This document shows, piece by piece, positions 1 to 9,081 of a DNA stretch of 64,000 bases (positions within the stretch are counted from its first letter, which is position 1; the number at the start of each line of letters is the position of its first letter). Origin of the DNA: Pseudomonas sp. NKUCC02_KPG. Lineage in GTDB: Bacteria; Pseudomonadota; Gammaproteobacteria; Pseudomonadales; Pseudomonadaceae. The notes under the pieces were generated by a model, which searched no databases, was not told the origin of the DNA, and worked only from the letters and a program-made list of their open reading frames with translations. The stretch spans positions 62,001-126,000 of the forward strand of contig NZ_JAHKRC010000010.1 in assembly GCF_019345465.1 (NCBI RefSeq), in the 5' to 3' direction. The position numbers and the translations under genes were made by a program.

Positions 1-82
1 CGAGAGAAGCGACAATCTCGATCGGCTGTGTGACCCGCTCCAGGTATGACTTCAACTGTGCTTTTAGATTGGCGTCCAACAT
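1..82 (-). CDS. ahpF: Alkyl hydroperoxide reductase subunit F, 5' end only
   Basis: Only the first 27 codons lie in the window. They read [17 protein letters not shown] and onward, which is the characteristic AhpF amino terminus. AhpF is the cytoplasmic NADH-dependent flavoprotein disulfide reductase that recycles AhpC. The ATG at 82 has a good AAGGAG-type ribosome site at 91-100. It sits directly downstream of ahpC on the same strand, separated by a hairpin, so part of its transcription probably reads through from ahpC. The rest of the gene lies to the left of the window. Confidence 0.85.
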   Translation of the reverse strand, partial: MLDANLKAQLKSYLERVTQPIEIVASL

Positions 83-113
83 ACGGGCGATCTCCTTTGA
101 ATATTGATTCTGT

Positions 114-149
114 AAAAAAAAACGCCCGAGCGAATGTCGCCCGGGCGTT
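114..149 (-). terminator. Hairpin between ahpC and ahpF
   Basis: An 8-bp perfect stem (AACGCCCG at 121-128, CGGGCGTT at 142-149) is followed on the minus strand by a run of U encoded by the A-tract at 114-122. It fits a rho-independent terminator or attenuator after ahpC, which would let ahpC be expressed above ahpF. Confidence 0.75.
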
Positions 150-209
150 TTGAGGGCGATGCTGCTGACTACTTAGGTGCGGTTCACCGCCCTTGGGTGC
201 TTCACAGAC

Positions 210-773
210 TTAGATCTTGCCGACCAGGTCAAGGGATGGAGCCAAGGTGGACTCACCTTCTTTCCATTTGGCCGGGCAAACTTCACCTGGGTGAGCTGCG
301 ACGTACTGAGCAGCCTTGATTTTGCGCAGCAGCTCGGAGGCATCACGACCAACGCCGCCGTCGTTCAGCTCAACGATCTTGATCTGACCTTCCGGGTTGA
401 TCACGAAAGTACCGCGGTCAGCCAGGCCAGCTTCTTCGATCAGCACGTCGAAGTTGCGGGAGATGGTCAGCGTAGGATCGCCGATCATGGTGTACTGGAT
501 TTTGCCGATGGCTGGCGAAGTGTTGTGCCAGGCAGCATGGGCAAAGTGGGTGTCAGTCGACACGCTGTAGATTTCCACGCCGAGTTTCTTGAACTCTTCG
601 TAGTTGTCAGCCAGGTCTTCCAGTTCGGTTGGGCAAACGAAGGTGAAGTCGGCTGGGTAGAAGAACACGACAGACCACTTGCCTTTCAGGTCAGCGTCCG
701 ACACTTCCACGAAGCTGCCGTTTTTGTAGGCAGTTGCTTTGAACGGTTTTACTTGGCTGTTGATGATAGGCAT
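210..773 (-). CDS. ahpC: Alkyl hydroperoxide reductase subunit C (typical 2-Cys peroxiredoxin)
   Basis: This 187-residue protein has the usual AhpC length. The peroxidatic cysteine is Cys47 in FVCPTE and the resolving cysteine is Cys166 in EVCPAKW, so it is a typical 2-Cys peroxiredoxin. It reduces H2O2, organic peroxides and peroxynitrite in the cytoplasm and is re-reduced by AhpF, encoded just downstream. The ATG at 773 has a GGAGAG site. The upstream region carries OxyR-like half-sites, consistent with peroxide induction. The assignment is firm. Confidence 0.97.
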   Translation of the reverse strand: MPIINSQVKPFKATAYKNGSFVEVSDADLKGKWSVVFFYPADFTFVCPTELEDLADNYEEFKKLGVEIYSVSTDTHFAHAAWHNTSPAIGKIQYTMIGDPTLTISRNFDVLIEEAGLADRGTFVINPEGQIKIVELNDGGVGRDASELLRKIKAAQYVAAHPGEVCPAKWKEGESTLAPSLDLVGKI

Positions 774-863
774 CGTTGACTCTCCGTCAGGGTTGAAAAG
801 TTGATGAGGTGAATCCTAACAACACATTTCGCATCTGGCTCATTGGCAAAGCTGATGCTGCCG

Positions 864-908
864 ATTGGTTTTAGCTATCAAGTGACGCTATAGATAGAAG
901 AAAGCTAA
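864..908 (-). promoter_or_regulatory. Possible OxyR-binding region upstream of ahpC
   Basis: Two blocks resemble OxyR half-sites (ATAG-N7-CTAT): ATTG-N7-CTAT at 864-878 and ATAG-N7-CTAA at 894-908. They are separated by 15 bp instead of the canonical 7, with a further CTATAG between them. The position ahead of ahpC fits, but the spacing is not textbook, so the call is tentative. Confidence 0.4.
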
Positions 909-965
909 TACCCCAAGTCCCTATTCAACTATGGGCCATCGGGTCGGCTTTCAAGTTGACTTCGA

Positions 966-1904
966 TCAGTTGCCAACAGGCTTTTCAGCGGTGAGGCTCA
1001 TCCCGGTAAACGGGCTCGCTTCAACATAGCGCATGGCTGACTTGACGTCCTTCCAGCCGACGTAATTCATCAGCGACTTCAAATCCCAACCACTTTGATG
1101 GGCCCATGTTGCAAAACCGCGACGCAGCGAGTGACTGGTGTATTGCTCGGCAGCAATGCCGGCTCGCTCCAGCGCCTGGCGCAGAAGCGGGATCACGCTG
1201 TTGGCGTGCAGCCCCTCCTCGCCCAGGTTGCCCCAGCGGTCGATCCCGCGGAACACAGGGCCACGCACCAGCGCGGCCGTATTGAGCCACTCGATATAGG
1301 CCCGCACCGGACACAGTCGCTGTAGCGCCGGGGTCTGGAATGTTTTACCCAGGTTGTCGCGGTCGCTCTTGCTGCGGGGCAGATACAGCGTAATGCCCGC
1401 GCCCGGGACCGCTTGTACGTGCTCGACCTGCAAACGACATAGCTCATCGCTGCGAAACCCGCGCCAGAACCCCAGCAGAATCAGGGCGGCATCACGCCTG
1501 GCCCGCAACAGCCCTGGCTGATCCGCGCTGGCTTGCGCTGCCTGCGCTTCGCCTTCGAGCCAGTCGACCACCTGCTCCAGATGCTGCAACTGCAGCGGTT
1601 CGGCCTGCTTCTCCTGTGCCGGATGCAATGCACGGATGCCCTTGAACACCTTGCGCACGACCGGGGCCTTGGTCGGATCGGCAAACCCCTGACTGTTGTG
1701 CCATTGCGCAATCGCCGACAGACGCAGCTTCAAGGTGTTGATAGACAGCTGTCCAGCGTGGGCCACCAGATAGCGCGCCACGCTGTCGCTGGTGGCCGGA
1801 AGGAAACCGCCCCAGGTCACTTCGAAATGCTCGATGGCAGCCCGATAGCTACGGCGGGTGTTGTCGCGGGTGGCGGCGTTTAAGTAGCGATCCAGCTCGC
1901 TCAT
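966..1904 (-). CDS. Tyrosine site-specific recombinase (integrase family)
   Basis: The protein has 312 residues from the ATG at 1904. A 21-codon longer GTG form from 1967 exists but lacks a ribosome site. An N-terminal SAM-like core-binding domain (MSELDRYLN, RRSYRAAIEHF) is followed by a catalytic domain. The catalytic domain shows the first arginine in GFRSDEL, the box II HSLRR, GW in MNYVGWKD and the nucleophile in AMRYVEAS, so the catalytic set looks complete. There is no adjacent tRNA, att repeat or phage/ICE gene, so it looks resident rather than part of a visible element. It is divergent from the KfrA-like gene, with a 178-bp AT-rich intergenic region rich in repeats. The substrate is unknown. 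Confidence 0.85.
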   Translation of the reverse strand: MSELDRYLNAATRDNTRRSYRAAIEHFEVTWGGFLPATSDSVARYLVAHAGQLSINTLKLRLSAIAQWHNSQGFADPTKAPVVRKVFKGIRALHPAQEKQAEPLQLQHLEQVVDWLEGEAQAAQASADQPGLLRARRDAALILLGFWRGFRSDELCRLQVEHVQAVPGAGITLYLPRSKSDRDNLGKTFQTPALQRLCPVRAYIEWLNTAALVRGPVFRGIDRWGNLGEEGLHANSVIPLLRQALERAGIAAEQYTSHSLRRGFATWAHQSGWDLKSLMNYVGWKDVKSAMRYVEASPFTGMSLTAEKPVGN

Positions 1905-1995
1905 GGGCAGTTCTCTTGATTGGCGTACTGAAAACGAGCCAAAAATGCTGTTTAAAGGCTCTAGCACGTGATAATACCAGTATATCCCGCGTCTT

Positions 1996-2072
1996 AAATC
2001 GTAAATAAAGACAAAATTTAATCGTTAATATAGTATGTAATTACATGATACATACCACAGTACAAAATCGTA
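1996..2072. promoter_or_regulatory. Repeat-rich operator region between integrase and KfrA-like gene
   Basis: The shared intergenic region is much more AT-rich than its surroundings. It carries three direct copies of AATCGTW (1997-2003, 2020-2026, 2066-2072). It also has a perfect palindrome ATGTAATTACAT (2035-2046) overlapped by an inverted repeat GTATGTA/TACATAC (2033-2039, 2049-2055). KfrA proteins are known autorepressors that bind repeats near their own promoter, so autoregulation is likely by inference. Confidence 0.5.
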
Positions 2073-2082
2073 GGAGAAAGCC

Positions 2083-3093
2083 ATGGCCCGTGGCGGCGTA
2101 AACAAAGCGGTAGTCCAAATTGCACGCACGGCGATCCTGGCCCGCGGCGAACACCCGAGCATTGATGCTGTACGTATCGAGATGGGTAATACCGGATCGA
2201 AAACCACGATCCATCGCTATCTAAAAGAGCTGGACGAGGTCGACTCACGTCGCGGCGCACCTCAGGAACAGATCGGTGACGAACTGACCGAGCTGGTAGC
2301 CCGCCTCGCCCAGCGCCTGCAGGAGCAGGCGCAAGAGCCGATCGACCGCGCCCAGGCTCATTACGAACAGCTGAAAATCGAGTTGCGCGAGCAACTGAGC
2401 GAGGCGCAAGACGCTCAGGCACAGCTTGAGCAACGCCTTGAGATACAAGGCACGGCACTGAGCCAGGAAAGCGCCAACCTCGAAGCCATCCGCTCCATGC
2501 TGCAAACCGAACAAACCCGCAACGCCGCCCTGAATCAGGCGTGCAGTGACTTTGAGCTGCGCCTCACGGACCGTGACGAACAAATCCGCTCACTGGAAGA
2601 AAAGCACCTGCACGCCCGCGATGCCCTTGAGCACTACCGCAGCGCCGTCAAGGAACAACGGGAGCAGGATCAGCGTCGCCATGAGGGACAATTGCAGCAG
2701 GTACAAATGGAACTGCGCCAGGCCCAACAGAGCGCGCTGGTACGTCAGGATGAAATCACCCAACTGCATCGTGACAACGAGCGTGTATTGAGCGAGAGCC
2801 GCGCCCTGAACAAAGAACTGAACCAGGCCAATGACCAGCAGCACAAGTTGAGCAACCTCAACGGGCAATTGACTGGCCAACTGAGCCAGCTGCAAAACGA
2901 ATGCACCCTGCTCCAGGAGCGCTTGCGGGTGGCTACCCAGGAAAGCGAAGGCTTGAAGCAGGCGCATAGCCAGTCACAAGAAGTCACAGCCGCTCTGACA
3001 CTCAGAGCAATGACCGCCGAGACGGCACTTGAAACCATGAAAGCGCATATCGTGCAATCAGAACCAAAAGTCGACGAGGCGAAAAAGCCATGA
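2083..3093 (+). CDS. KfrA-like DNA-binding protein with long coiled coil
   Basis: The protein has 336 residues. The first 60 residues (MARGGVNKAVVQIARTAIL..., TTIHRYLKELD) match the KfrA_N helix-turn-helix domain. The rest, from about residue 65 to 325, is rich in Q, E, L and R with heptad patterning and is predicted to be a long alpha-helical coiled coil. Plasmid KfrA proteins bind DNA and form filament-like structures involved in segregation. Chromosomal versions in Pseudomonas are of unknown role. A TAGGAGAAAG ribosome site precedes the ATG. It diverges from the recombinase and may control it. Confidence 0.8.
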   Translation: MARGGVNKAVVQIARTAILARGEHPSIDAVRIEMGNTGSKTTIHRYLKELDEVDSRRGAPQEQIGDELTELVARLAQRLQEQAQEPIDRAQAHYEQLKIELREQLSEAQDAQAQLEQRLEIQGTALSQESANLEAIRSMLQTEQTRNAALNQACSDFELRLTDRDEQIRSLEEKHLHARDALEHYRSAVKEQREQDQRRHEGQLQQVQMELRQAQQSALVRQDEITQLHRDNERVLSESRALNKELNQANDQQHKLSNLNGQLTGQLSQLQNECTLLQERLRVATQESEGLKQAHSQSQEVTAALTLRAMTAETALETMKAHIVQSEPKVDEAKKP

Positions 3094-3136
3094 TGATGCT
3101 GATGAGCCAGCTCTGCTGAATCACCGCATCGATACC

Positions 3137-3197
3137 ATCGCGAGCAAGCCCGCTCCCACAGCTTTGCGCTCCTTGTGGGAGCGGGCTTGCTCGCGAT
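3137..3197. repeat. REP pair (BIME-like inverted repeat)
   Basis: A 24-bp arm beginning ATCGCGAGCAAGCC (3137-3160) is perfectly inverted at 3174-3197 around a 13-bp loop. The core GAGCAAGCCCGCTCCCAC recurs at 17489-17511 and 43966-43988 in this window, as expected for the common Pseudomonas REP family. It lies downstream of the KfrA-like gene and may act as its transcription terminator or mRNA stabiliser. Confidence 0.9.
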
Positions 3198-3359
3198 ACA
3201 GGCGACCGGATTTGTTTGAAGCAATGCATTGAGTCCATTGCCCCGATGCAGCTTTCCGTTCAGCCAACGTTCAGCAAATGCAATCGATTCTTGTTTGGTA
3301 ATACGTACCAGCATGTTACAAATTAGCTCCCTAACTAATTAGTGACGCGGGCTTTTCCC
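3198..3359. other. Intergenic region upstream of efeU
   Basis: No gene was seen. The last 40 bp are AT-rich and contain a perfect 10-bp palindrome ACTAATTAGT (3334-3343) with a related AATTAG at 3321-3326. A Fur site would be expected for an efe operon. No convincing 19-bp Fur box was recognised by eye, but the AT-rich dyad is the best place to look. Confidence 0.35.
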
Positions 3360-4202
3360 ATGCTGGTTCCATTTCTGATCATGTTGCGCGAAGGGATTGA
3401 GGCCGCGCTTATCGTCGGCATCATTGCCAGTTATCTCAAGCAAACAGGCCGCGGGCAGTGGATGCCCGCCGTGTGGATCGGCGTCTTCCTGGCAGTGGCA
3501 CTGTCGCTGCTGGTGGGTGGTGGCCTGGAGCTCATGAGTGCCGAATTCCCGCAGAAGCAACAGGAGTTGTTCGAAGGCATCGTAGGCCTGATTGCGGTCG
3601 GCATTCTCAGTTCGATGGTGTTCTGGATGCGCAAAGTGGCGCGCTCCATCAAGCACTCCCTGCACACGTCACTTGATCAGGCGCTGGCCGGCTCAAAACA
3701 TCAAGTCACCGCACTAATCGCCATGGTGTTCTTTGCCGTCGCCCGCGAAGGGCTTGAAACCGTGTTTTTTCTGCTCGCCGTATTCCAGCAAAGCGAAGGC
3801 CCTGCCGCACCGCTGGGCGCCCTGCTTGGCCTGGTCCTGGCCATCGGTATCGGTTTTGCCATTTACAGCGGCAGCATGCGTCTGAACCTGGGCCTGTTCT
3901 TCCGCTGGACCGGCCTGTTTATTCTGGTGGTTGCGGCGGGCATCCTGGCCAACTCGGTGCAAGCACTACATGAAGCCGGGCTATGGAATTACCTGCAGGG
4001 CGTCGTGTTCGATATCAGCACTCGCCTGCCGATGGATGGCCCCCTTGGCTCGGTGCTGGCGGGCATGCTCGGCTATCAGGATGCGCCAACCGTCAGCGTA
4101 TTGGCCGCCTATGTGATTTATCTGGCAGTGACGCTAGCGATGTTCTTTCGCCCGCCTGCGCCTGCAAACGCTGCACACACCTCCTCCGCAACACACCCAT
4201 AA
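3360..4202 (+). CDS. efeU: Ferrous iron permease EfeU (FTR1 family)
   Basis: The protein has 280 residues from the ATG at 3360. That start matches the usual EfeU beginning, VPFLIMLREG; a GTG six codons earlier is less likely. Two FTR1 iron-binding motifs are visible, REGIEA near residue 12 and REGLET near residue 140, along with about seven hydrophobic membrane segments. It is the inner-membrane channel of the EfeUOB elemental/ferrous iron importer and leads the operon with efeO, efeB and an EfeM-like gene. Confidence 0.93.
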   Translation: MLVPFLIMLREGIEAALIVGIIASYLKQTGRGQWMPAVWIGVFLAVALSLLVGGGLELMSAEFPQKQQELFEGIVGLIAVGILSSMVFWMRKVARSIKHSLHTSLDQALAGSKHQVTALIAMVFFAVAREGLETVFFLLAVFQQSEGPAAPLGALLGLVLAIGIGFAIYSGSMRLNLGLFFRWTGLFILVVAAGILANSVQALHEAGLWNYLQGVVFDISTRLPMDGPLGSVLAGMLGYQDAPTVSVLAAYVIYLAVTLAMFFRPPAPANAAHTSSATHP

Positions 4203-4210
4203 GGTCAAGC

Positions 4211-5425
4211 ATGCCTACCCCTGCAAGCGGTACACCGCCTCGCGCACTGCGCTGGGCGGTGGCCGGCTCGGTGATCGTGATGATCGCGGCTGGCGGATTG
4301 TTCTACTACGCCTCGCAACTGGCTGCAGCCAAGCGCAGCGTTCACAACAACGAAGTCACGGTCACCATTCACCCCCACAGTTGCGAACCCAATGCGCTGA
4401 CCGTACCGGCTGGCTTTAATAGCTTTCGTATTGTCAACGCCTCAGAGCGGGCGGTTGAATGGGAGATCCTCGACGGCGTACTGGTCGTCGAGGAGCGTGA
4501 GAATATTGCCCCAGGCCTCAGCCAGGCGATTAACGCGACCCTGGCTCCGGGGGATTACGCCATCACCTGCGGCCTGCTCAGCAATCCCCGCGGCTCACTG
4601 CACGTGACGCCCACCGCCGCGTCCGAGGCCAGCGCCAATGCGCAACCTTCAATGGTGGCCTTTATTGGCCCCCTGTCGGAGTTCCGGGTTTACCTGAGCC
4701 GCCAGGGCAGCGCGATGATCAAGGCCGTCGACGCGCTGTCCCTGGCCATTGCGGCCGGTGATCTCGAGCAGGCGCAAGCTTTGTACATACCCGCCCGCGA
4801 GGCTTATCAGCGGCTGGCCCCGGCAGCCCAGCGGCTGGCAGAACTGGATAACGCCATCAATGCCCGCGCCGACTATTTCGAAAAACGCGAGCAAGACCCG
4901 GGTTTCACCGGTTTCCATCGCCTGGAATACGGCCTGTTCGATCAGCGCAGCACCCAGGGCCTCACGCCGATAGCCCAACAACTGCAAACCGATGCCGTGC
5001 AACTCAAGCAACAGTTATTGGCCCAATCACTGCCGCCCGAACAGTTGGCCAGCATTGCTGCGCGCACCCTCCACACTCTGGCGGACACCCGCGCCAACAG
5101 CGGCGAGGAAGAACGCTACAGCCACATCGACCTCAACGGTTTTGCCGCCAACCTTGAAGCTGCACGCAAGGTGGTTGACCTGCTGCGTCCGCTACTGACC
5201 AAAAAAAATGCCGATCTGCAGCACAGCATCGACATTGCCAGCGCTTCGCTTGAAGCACAGCTCAGTGGCCTCAGCACACCCCGGGGCTACCGCAGCTACG
5301 ACACAGTCAGTGCCGAACAACGCCAACAGATCAGCAAAAAGGCCAAGGTTCTGGCCGACGCACTCGATGGAATCGATCCCGCCCTTGGCCTTAGCGGCCT
5401 GTCATTGCAGACGAGACGCACATGA
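4211..5425 (+). CDS. efeO: Iron uptake system periplasmic protein EfeO
   Basis: The protein has 404 residues. A membrane anchor or uncleaved signal (about residues 14-36) is followed by a cupredoxin-like domain (about 45-140, with CEPNALTVPAGFNSF and CGLLSNPRG) and a C-terminal M75 peptidase-like domain. The C-terminal domain carries the HRLEYGLF (HxxE) metal motif and EEERYSHIDL. EfeO binds and delivers iron to EfeU. The ATG at 4211 lies 8 bp after efeU with AAGGTC upstream. The reading frame is open further upstream inside efeU, but that part is out of frame with real coding sequence. Its stop overlaps the efeB start by 4 bp (ATGA). Confidence 0.93.
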   Translation: MPTPASGTPPRALRWAVAGSVIVMIAAGGLFYYASQLAAAKRSVHNNEVTVTIHPHSCEPNALTVPAGFNSFRIVNASERAVEWEILDGVLVVEERENIAPGLSQAINATLAPGDYAITCGLLSNPRGSLHVTPTAASEASANAQPSMVAFIGPLSEFRVYLSRQGSAMIKAVDALSLAIAAGDLEQAQALYIPAREAYQRLAPAAQRLAELDNAINARADYFEKREQDPGFTGFHRLEYGLFDQRSTQGLTPIAQQLQTDAVQLKQQLLAQSLPPEQLASIAARTLHTLADTRANSGEEERYSHIDLNGFAANLEAARKVVDLLRPLLTKKNADLQHSIDIASASLEAQLSGLSTPRGYRSYDTVSAEQRQQISKKAKVLADALDGIDPALGLSGLSLQTRRT

Positions 5426-6741
5426 GCGATTCAGAACACACCTCGAACTCTTTTAACCAGCAGCGCCGCCGCATCCTGATGGGCATGGGGGTCGCCGGTG
5501 CCGCCCTGGCCGGTGGCGCCCTCAGCTGTCCGGCCCTGGCTGCGGGCCACGCGGCTGATGCACAGGTCACTCAGGCCCCCAGCAGCGACAGAACCCTGGA
5601 TCATCACGGGTTCCATGGCCAGCATCAAAATGGCATCGTCACTCCCCGCCCGGCTGCTGGCATGCTGGTCGCCTTCGATGTGCTGGCCACTGACCGGCAA
5701 GATCTTGAGCGCCTGTTCCGCACCCTGAATGAGCGCATTGCCTTCCTGATGAAGGGCGGCGCCGTGCCCCAGGTCGACCCCAAGCTGCCACCTGTGGACT
5801 CCGGCATTCTTGGCCCCGTTGTGACCCCGGACAACTTGACCGTCACCGTATCGGTTGGCGAGTCCCTGTTTGATGAGCGTTTCGGCCTGAGCCAGGTCAA
5901 GCCCAAGCGCTTGAGCCGCATGCAAGGTTTTCCCAACGATGCATTGGAGCCCGGGCAGTGCCACGGCGACTTGAGCCTGCAGTTTTGCGCCAACACGGCC
6001 GACACCAATATTCACGCCCTGCGTGACATCGTGAAAAACCTCCCCGACCTGCTTCTGGTGCGCTGGAAGCAAGAAGGCACTGTTCCACCCCAAGCGCCCG
6101 CCAGGCCCGGTGTACCGGCTCAAAGTGCGCGCAACTTCCTGGGCTTTCGCGACGGTTCGGCCAACCCCGACTCCAACGACAACACGACCATGAACCGGAT
6201 TGTCTGGGTCCAGCCCGGCAGCGACGAACCCCGGTGGGCGGTCAACGGCAGCTATCAGGCGGTGCGCATCATCCGCAACTTCGTCGAGCGCTGGGACCGA
6301 ACCCCTCTGCAAGAACAGGAAAGCATCTTTGGTCGCAGCAAGGCCAGTGGCGCCCCTCTGGACGGCACCCGCGAAAGCGACGTCCCTGATTACAGCCAGG
6401 ACCCGCATGGCAAAGTCACCCGGATGGACGCCCATATCCGCCTGGCCAACCCGCGCACCGCGCAAACGCGCAATAGCCTGATCCTGCGCCGGCCATTCAA
6501 CTATTCCAATGGCGTCAACAAGAACGGCCAGCTCGACATGGGCCTGCTCTTTATCTGCTACCAGCGCGACCTGGAGCAGGGCTTTATCGCCGTGCAAACC
6601 CGCCTGAACGGTGAGCCCCTGGAGGAATACCTCAAGCCTGTTGGCGGCGGCTATTTCTTTACCCTGCCGGGCGTGCGCGACGATCAGGATTTCATTGGCC
6701 GCTCGCTGCTCGATGCCGCCACACCGCCTGCCCGTACCTGA
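5422..6741 (+). CDS. efeB: Deferrochelatase/peroxidase EfeB (DyP-type, Tat-exported)
   Basis: The protein has 439 residues. It opens with a twin-arginine signal ([19 protein letters not shown]), so it is folded with haem in the cytoplasm and exported by Tat. The DyP motif GFRDGSANP, with its catalytic aspartate, and a conserved histidine in [10 protein letters not shown] are present. EfeB-family DyP peroxidases oxidise Fe(II) for EfeUO or release iron from haem. Its start overlaps efeO by 4 bp and an EfeM-like gene follows after 25 bp. The assignment is firm. Confidence 0.94.
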   Translation: MSDSEHTSNSFNQQRRRILMGMGVAGAALAGGALSCPALAAGHAADAQVTQAPSSDRTLDHHGFHGQHQNGIVTPRPAAGMLVAFDVLATDRQDLERLFRTLNERIAFLMKGGAVPQVDPKLPPVDSGILGPVVTPDNLTVTVSVGESLFDERFGLSQVKPKRLSRMQGFPNDALEPGQCHGDLSLQFCANTADTNIHALRDIVKNLPDLLLVRWKQEGTVPPQAPARPGVPAQSARNFLGFRDGSANPDSNDNTTMNRIVWVQPGSDEPRWAVNGSYQAVRIIRNFVERWDRTPLQEQESIFGRSKASGAPLDGTRESDVPDYSQDPHGKVTRMDAHIRLANPRTAQTRNSLILRRPFNYSNGVNKNGQLDMGLLFICYQRDLEQGFIAVQTRLNGEPLEEYLKPVGGGYFFTLPGVRDDQDFIGRSLLDAATPPART

Positions 6742-6766
6742 ACCTCAACCAATCGGAAAAAGTCCC

Positions 6767-7591
6767 ATGAAGATGACGCCGCTCGCACTGCTCCTGGCCC
6801 TGGGGTTGCTCCATACCCCGCTCTCGGCACTGGCCGCAACCGCGCCGCTGGATTTGGTTCAACCTGTTTCGGACTACAAGATTTACGTCACCGAGCAACT
6901 GGATGAACTGGCCAGCAACACACAAGCATTCACCGATGCGGTCAAAAAGGGGGACCTGGCCACGGCCAAAAAACTCTATGCACCGACCCGCGTGTATTAC
7001 GAGTCCATTGAACCGATTGCCGAGTTATTCAGCGACCTCGACGCTTCGATCGATTCCCGGGTAGACGATCACGAAAAAGGCGTTAAAGCGCCTGATTTCA
7101 CAGGCTTCCATCGCATCGAGTACAGCCTGTTCTCCGAAAACAGCACCCAGGGCCTCGACCAATTGGCTGATGGCCTTAACAAGGACGTAAAAGACCTGCA
7201 AAGCCGTGTGGCGGGGTTGACCTTCCCGCCGGAGAAGGTCGTTGGCGGCGCAGCGGCCCTGATGGAAGAAGTGGCCGCCACCAAGATTTCCGGCGAGGAA
7301 GATCGCTACAGCCACACCGACCTGTATGACTTCCAGGGCAACGTGGACGGCGCGAAAAAGATAGTCGACTTGTTCCGTGCACAAATCGCGCAGAACGACA
7401 AAGCGTTTGCCGCCAAAGTCGATAAAAACTTCGCTACGGTAAACACCATTCTGGCCAAGTACAAAACCGCCGACGGTGGTTTCGAAACCTACGACAAGGT
7501 CAAGGACAACGATCGCAAAGCGCTGGTGGGGCCTGTCAATACACTGGCCGAAGACTTGTCGACCCTGCGGGGCAAACTGGGCCTGAACTAA
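6767..7591 (+). CDS. efeM: EfeM-like M75-domain periplasmic iron-binding protein
   Basis: The protein has 274 residues from the ATG at 6767 (GGAAAAAG site); the open frame further upstream overlaps efeB and is not real. A Sec signal peptide ends at about ALAATAP. A single M75/EfeO-like domain follows, with the HRIEYSLF metal motif and [14 protein letters not shown], and no cupredoxin domain. It is therefore the short EfeM form encoded in the same operon as full EfeO. It probably acts as an extra iron-binding shuttle; this role is inferred from the family. A strong hairpin follows it. Confidence 0.88.
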   Translation: MKMTPLALLLALGLLHTPLSALAATAPLDLVQPVSDYKIYVTEQLDELASNTQAFTDAVKKGDLATAKKLYAPTRVYYESIEPIAELFSDLDASIDSRVDDHEKGVKAPDFTGFHRIEYSLFSENSTQGLDQLADGLNKDVKDLQSRVAGLTFPPEKVVGGAAALMEEVAATKISGEEDRYSHTDLYDFQGNVDGAKKIVDLFRAQIAQNDKAFAAKVDKNFATVNTILAKYKTADGGFETYDKVKDNDRKALVGPVNTLAEDLSTLRGKLGLN

Positions 7592-7602
7592 AAGGCCATT
7601 AT

Positions 7603-7652
7603 TGAGCGCCAACCGGTGTGACGCACGTCACACGCCCGCAGGTTGGCGCTCA
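7603..7652 (+). terminator. Nested inverted repeat after the efe operon
   Basis: A 12-bp perfect stem (TGAGCGCCAACC at 7603-7614, GGTTGGCGCTCA at 7641-7652) encloses a second dyad, GTGTGACG/CGTCACAC. There is no clean U-tract, so it may be a structured 3' end or barrier rather than a classical intrinsic terminator. Confidence 0.55.
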
Positions 7653-8067
7653 GACGTTTATGGGTTTAAACGAGGGGCAGAATCGTTACTGCAAGTGGGC
7701 GCTGTTCAATTTCGTACAATTGCTGATATAAACCACTGCACGCAAAAAACGTAACTACGCGCTAAAAATGGAGGCTTCAAGCGTGTAACGCCATTCCTGA
7801 ATAGCACCTGTCTAGTGATTCAAAACATGCCCTGTTGATCTAACTTTCATAGGTTTTTCACAATTGTGCGTTTAACGTATGCACTTCCTAGAACAGAAAA
7901 GATCCGATAGTTTGTAAGCGAAATCATGTAGATAACGTAGTTCAACAACTTTACCTTTACCAGTATTGAGCTTTACTCGTAGTGGGCGCCAGCTTTTGAA
8001 GTGCGCCTGAGTGAGGCCGACTTAGACATGTCGTCTTGTGCCATTGAAACTGACTGGAACGAATATT
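7653..8067. other. Non-coding stretch upstream of arnC; arnB absent
   Basis: About 415 bp without a credible gene on either strand. In most arn operons arnB (the PLP aminotransferase) would sit here, yet no recognisable ArnB remnant was seen in any frame. The sequence is AT-rich, and promoter-like TTCAAT...GATATAA occurs near 7705-7735. No clear PmrA or PhoP box was identified by eye. Confidence 0.5.
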
Positions 8068-9081
8068 TTGAAACCCTACCCAATCCAGTGTGTGTCGATC
8101 GTCATCCCGGTCTACAACGAAGAAGAGAGCCTGCCCGAGCTGTTGCGCCGTACTGAAGCAGCCTGCGCGCAGTTGACACAGGCCTACGAAATCGTCCTGG
8201 TCGATGACGGCAGTCGGGACAATTCGGCGCAAATCCTGCAAGACGCTGCCGAGCGTGAAGGCAGCCCAGTCGTTGCCGTTATCCTCAACCGCAACTACGG
8301 GCAACATGCCGCCATCATGGCCGGCTTTGAGCATTCCAAAGGCGATGTGGTGATCACCCTCGACGCCGACCTGCAAAACCCGCCGGAAGAAATCCCCCGC
8401 CTGGTCGCGCAGGCAGCACTGGGTTACGACGTGGTCGGCACTGTGCGCAACAACCGTCAGGACTCCGCCTGGCGCCGCTGGCCTTCACGTGTGATCAACC
8501 TCGCCGTGCAACGCTCCACCGGGGTTGCCATGAGCGATTACGGCTGCATGCTGCGCGCCTATCGCCGCTCCATCGTCGACGCGATGCTGGCTTGCTGCGA
8601 ACGCAGCACCTTTATTCCCATTCTGGCCAACAGCTTCGCCCGCCATACCACCGAAGTGCTGGTCGAGCACGCCGAGCGCGAACACGGCGACTCCAAGTAC
8701 AGTCCGATGCGCCTGATCAACCTGATGTTCGACCTGATCACCTGCATGACCACTACACCTTTGCGCCTGCTGAGCATTATCGGCTTCAGCATGGCGGTAC
8801 TGGGCGTCCTGTTCGCCATCGCCCTGGTCATGCTGCGTCTGATCTTCGGCGCATCCTGGGCTGGCCACGGTACTTTCGTGCTGTTCGCGGTGCTGTTTGT
8901 ATTCACCGGCGGACAATTTATCGGCATGGGCCTATTGGGTGAATACCTGGGCCGCATGTACAGCGATGTTAGGGCTCGACCACGGTTTTTCATTGAAAAA
9001 ATCGTTCGCGCCGAGCCGGCAACTTCTTCAGTTTCAACTTGCAACCCGACTTCTTCTACTTCGACACAGGTCCAATCATGA
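8068..9081 (+). CDS. arnC: Undecaprenyl-phosphate 4-deoxy-4-formamido-L-arabinose transferase
   Basis: The protein has 337 residues from a TTG start at 8068, preceded by GGAA at an 8-bp spacing. It reads [19 protein letters not shown], the normal ArnC beginning; a GTG at 8038 would add ten unsupported residues. It is a GT2 glycosyltransferase with DDGS and [10 protein letters not shown] motifs and two C-terminal membrane helices. It transfers the formamido sugar onto undecaprenyl phosphate at the inner membrane. It overlaps arnA by 4 bp. Confidence 0.94.
   Translation: MKPYPIQCVSIVIPVYNEEESLPELLRRTEAACAQLTQAYEIVLVDDGSRDNSAQILQDAAEREGSPVVAVILNRNYGQHAAIMAGFEHSKGDVVITLDADLQNPPEEIPRLVAQAALGYDVVGTVRNNRQDSAWRRWPSRVINLAVQRSTGVAMSDYGCMLRAYRRSIVDAMLACCERSTFIPILANSFARHTTEVLVEHAEREHGDSKYSPMRLINLMFDLITCMTTTPLRLLSIIGFSMAVLGVLFAIALVMLRLIFGASWAGHGTFVLFAVLFVFTGGQFIGMGLLGEYLGRMYSDVRARPRFFIEKIVRAEPATSSVSTCNPTSSTSTQVQS

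Noticed and set aside
7656..7676. PhoP box from the two GTTTA units near 7656-7675
   Set aside because: The units are too close together compared with the 5-bp spacing of PhoP sites.
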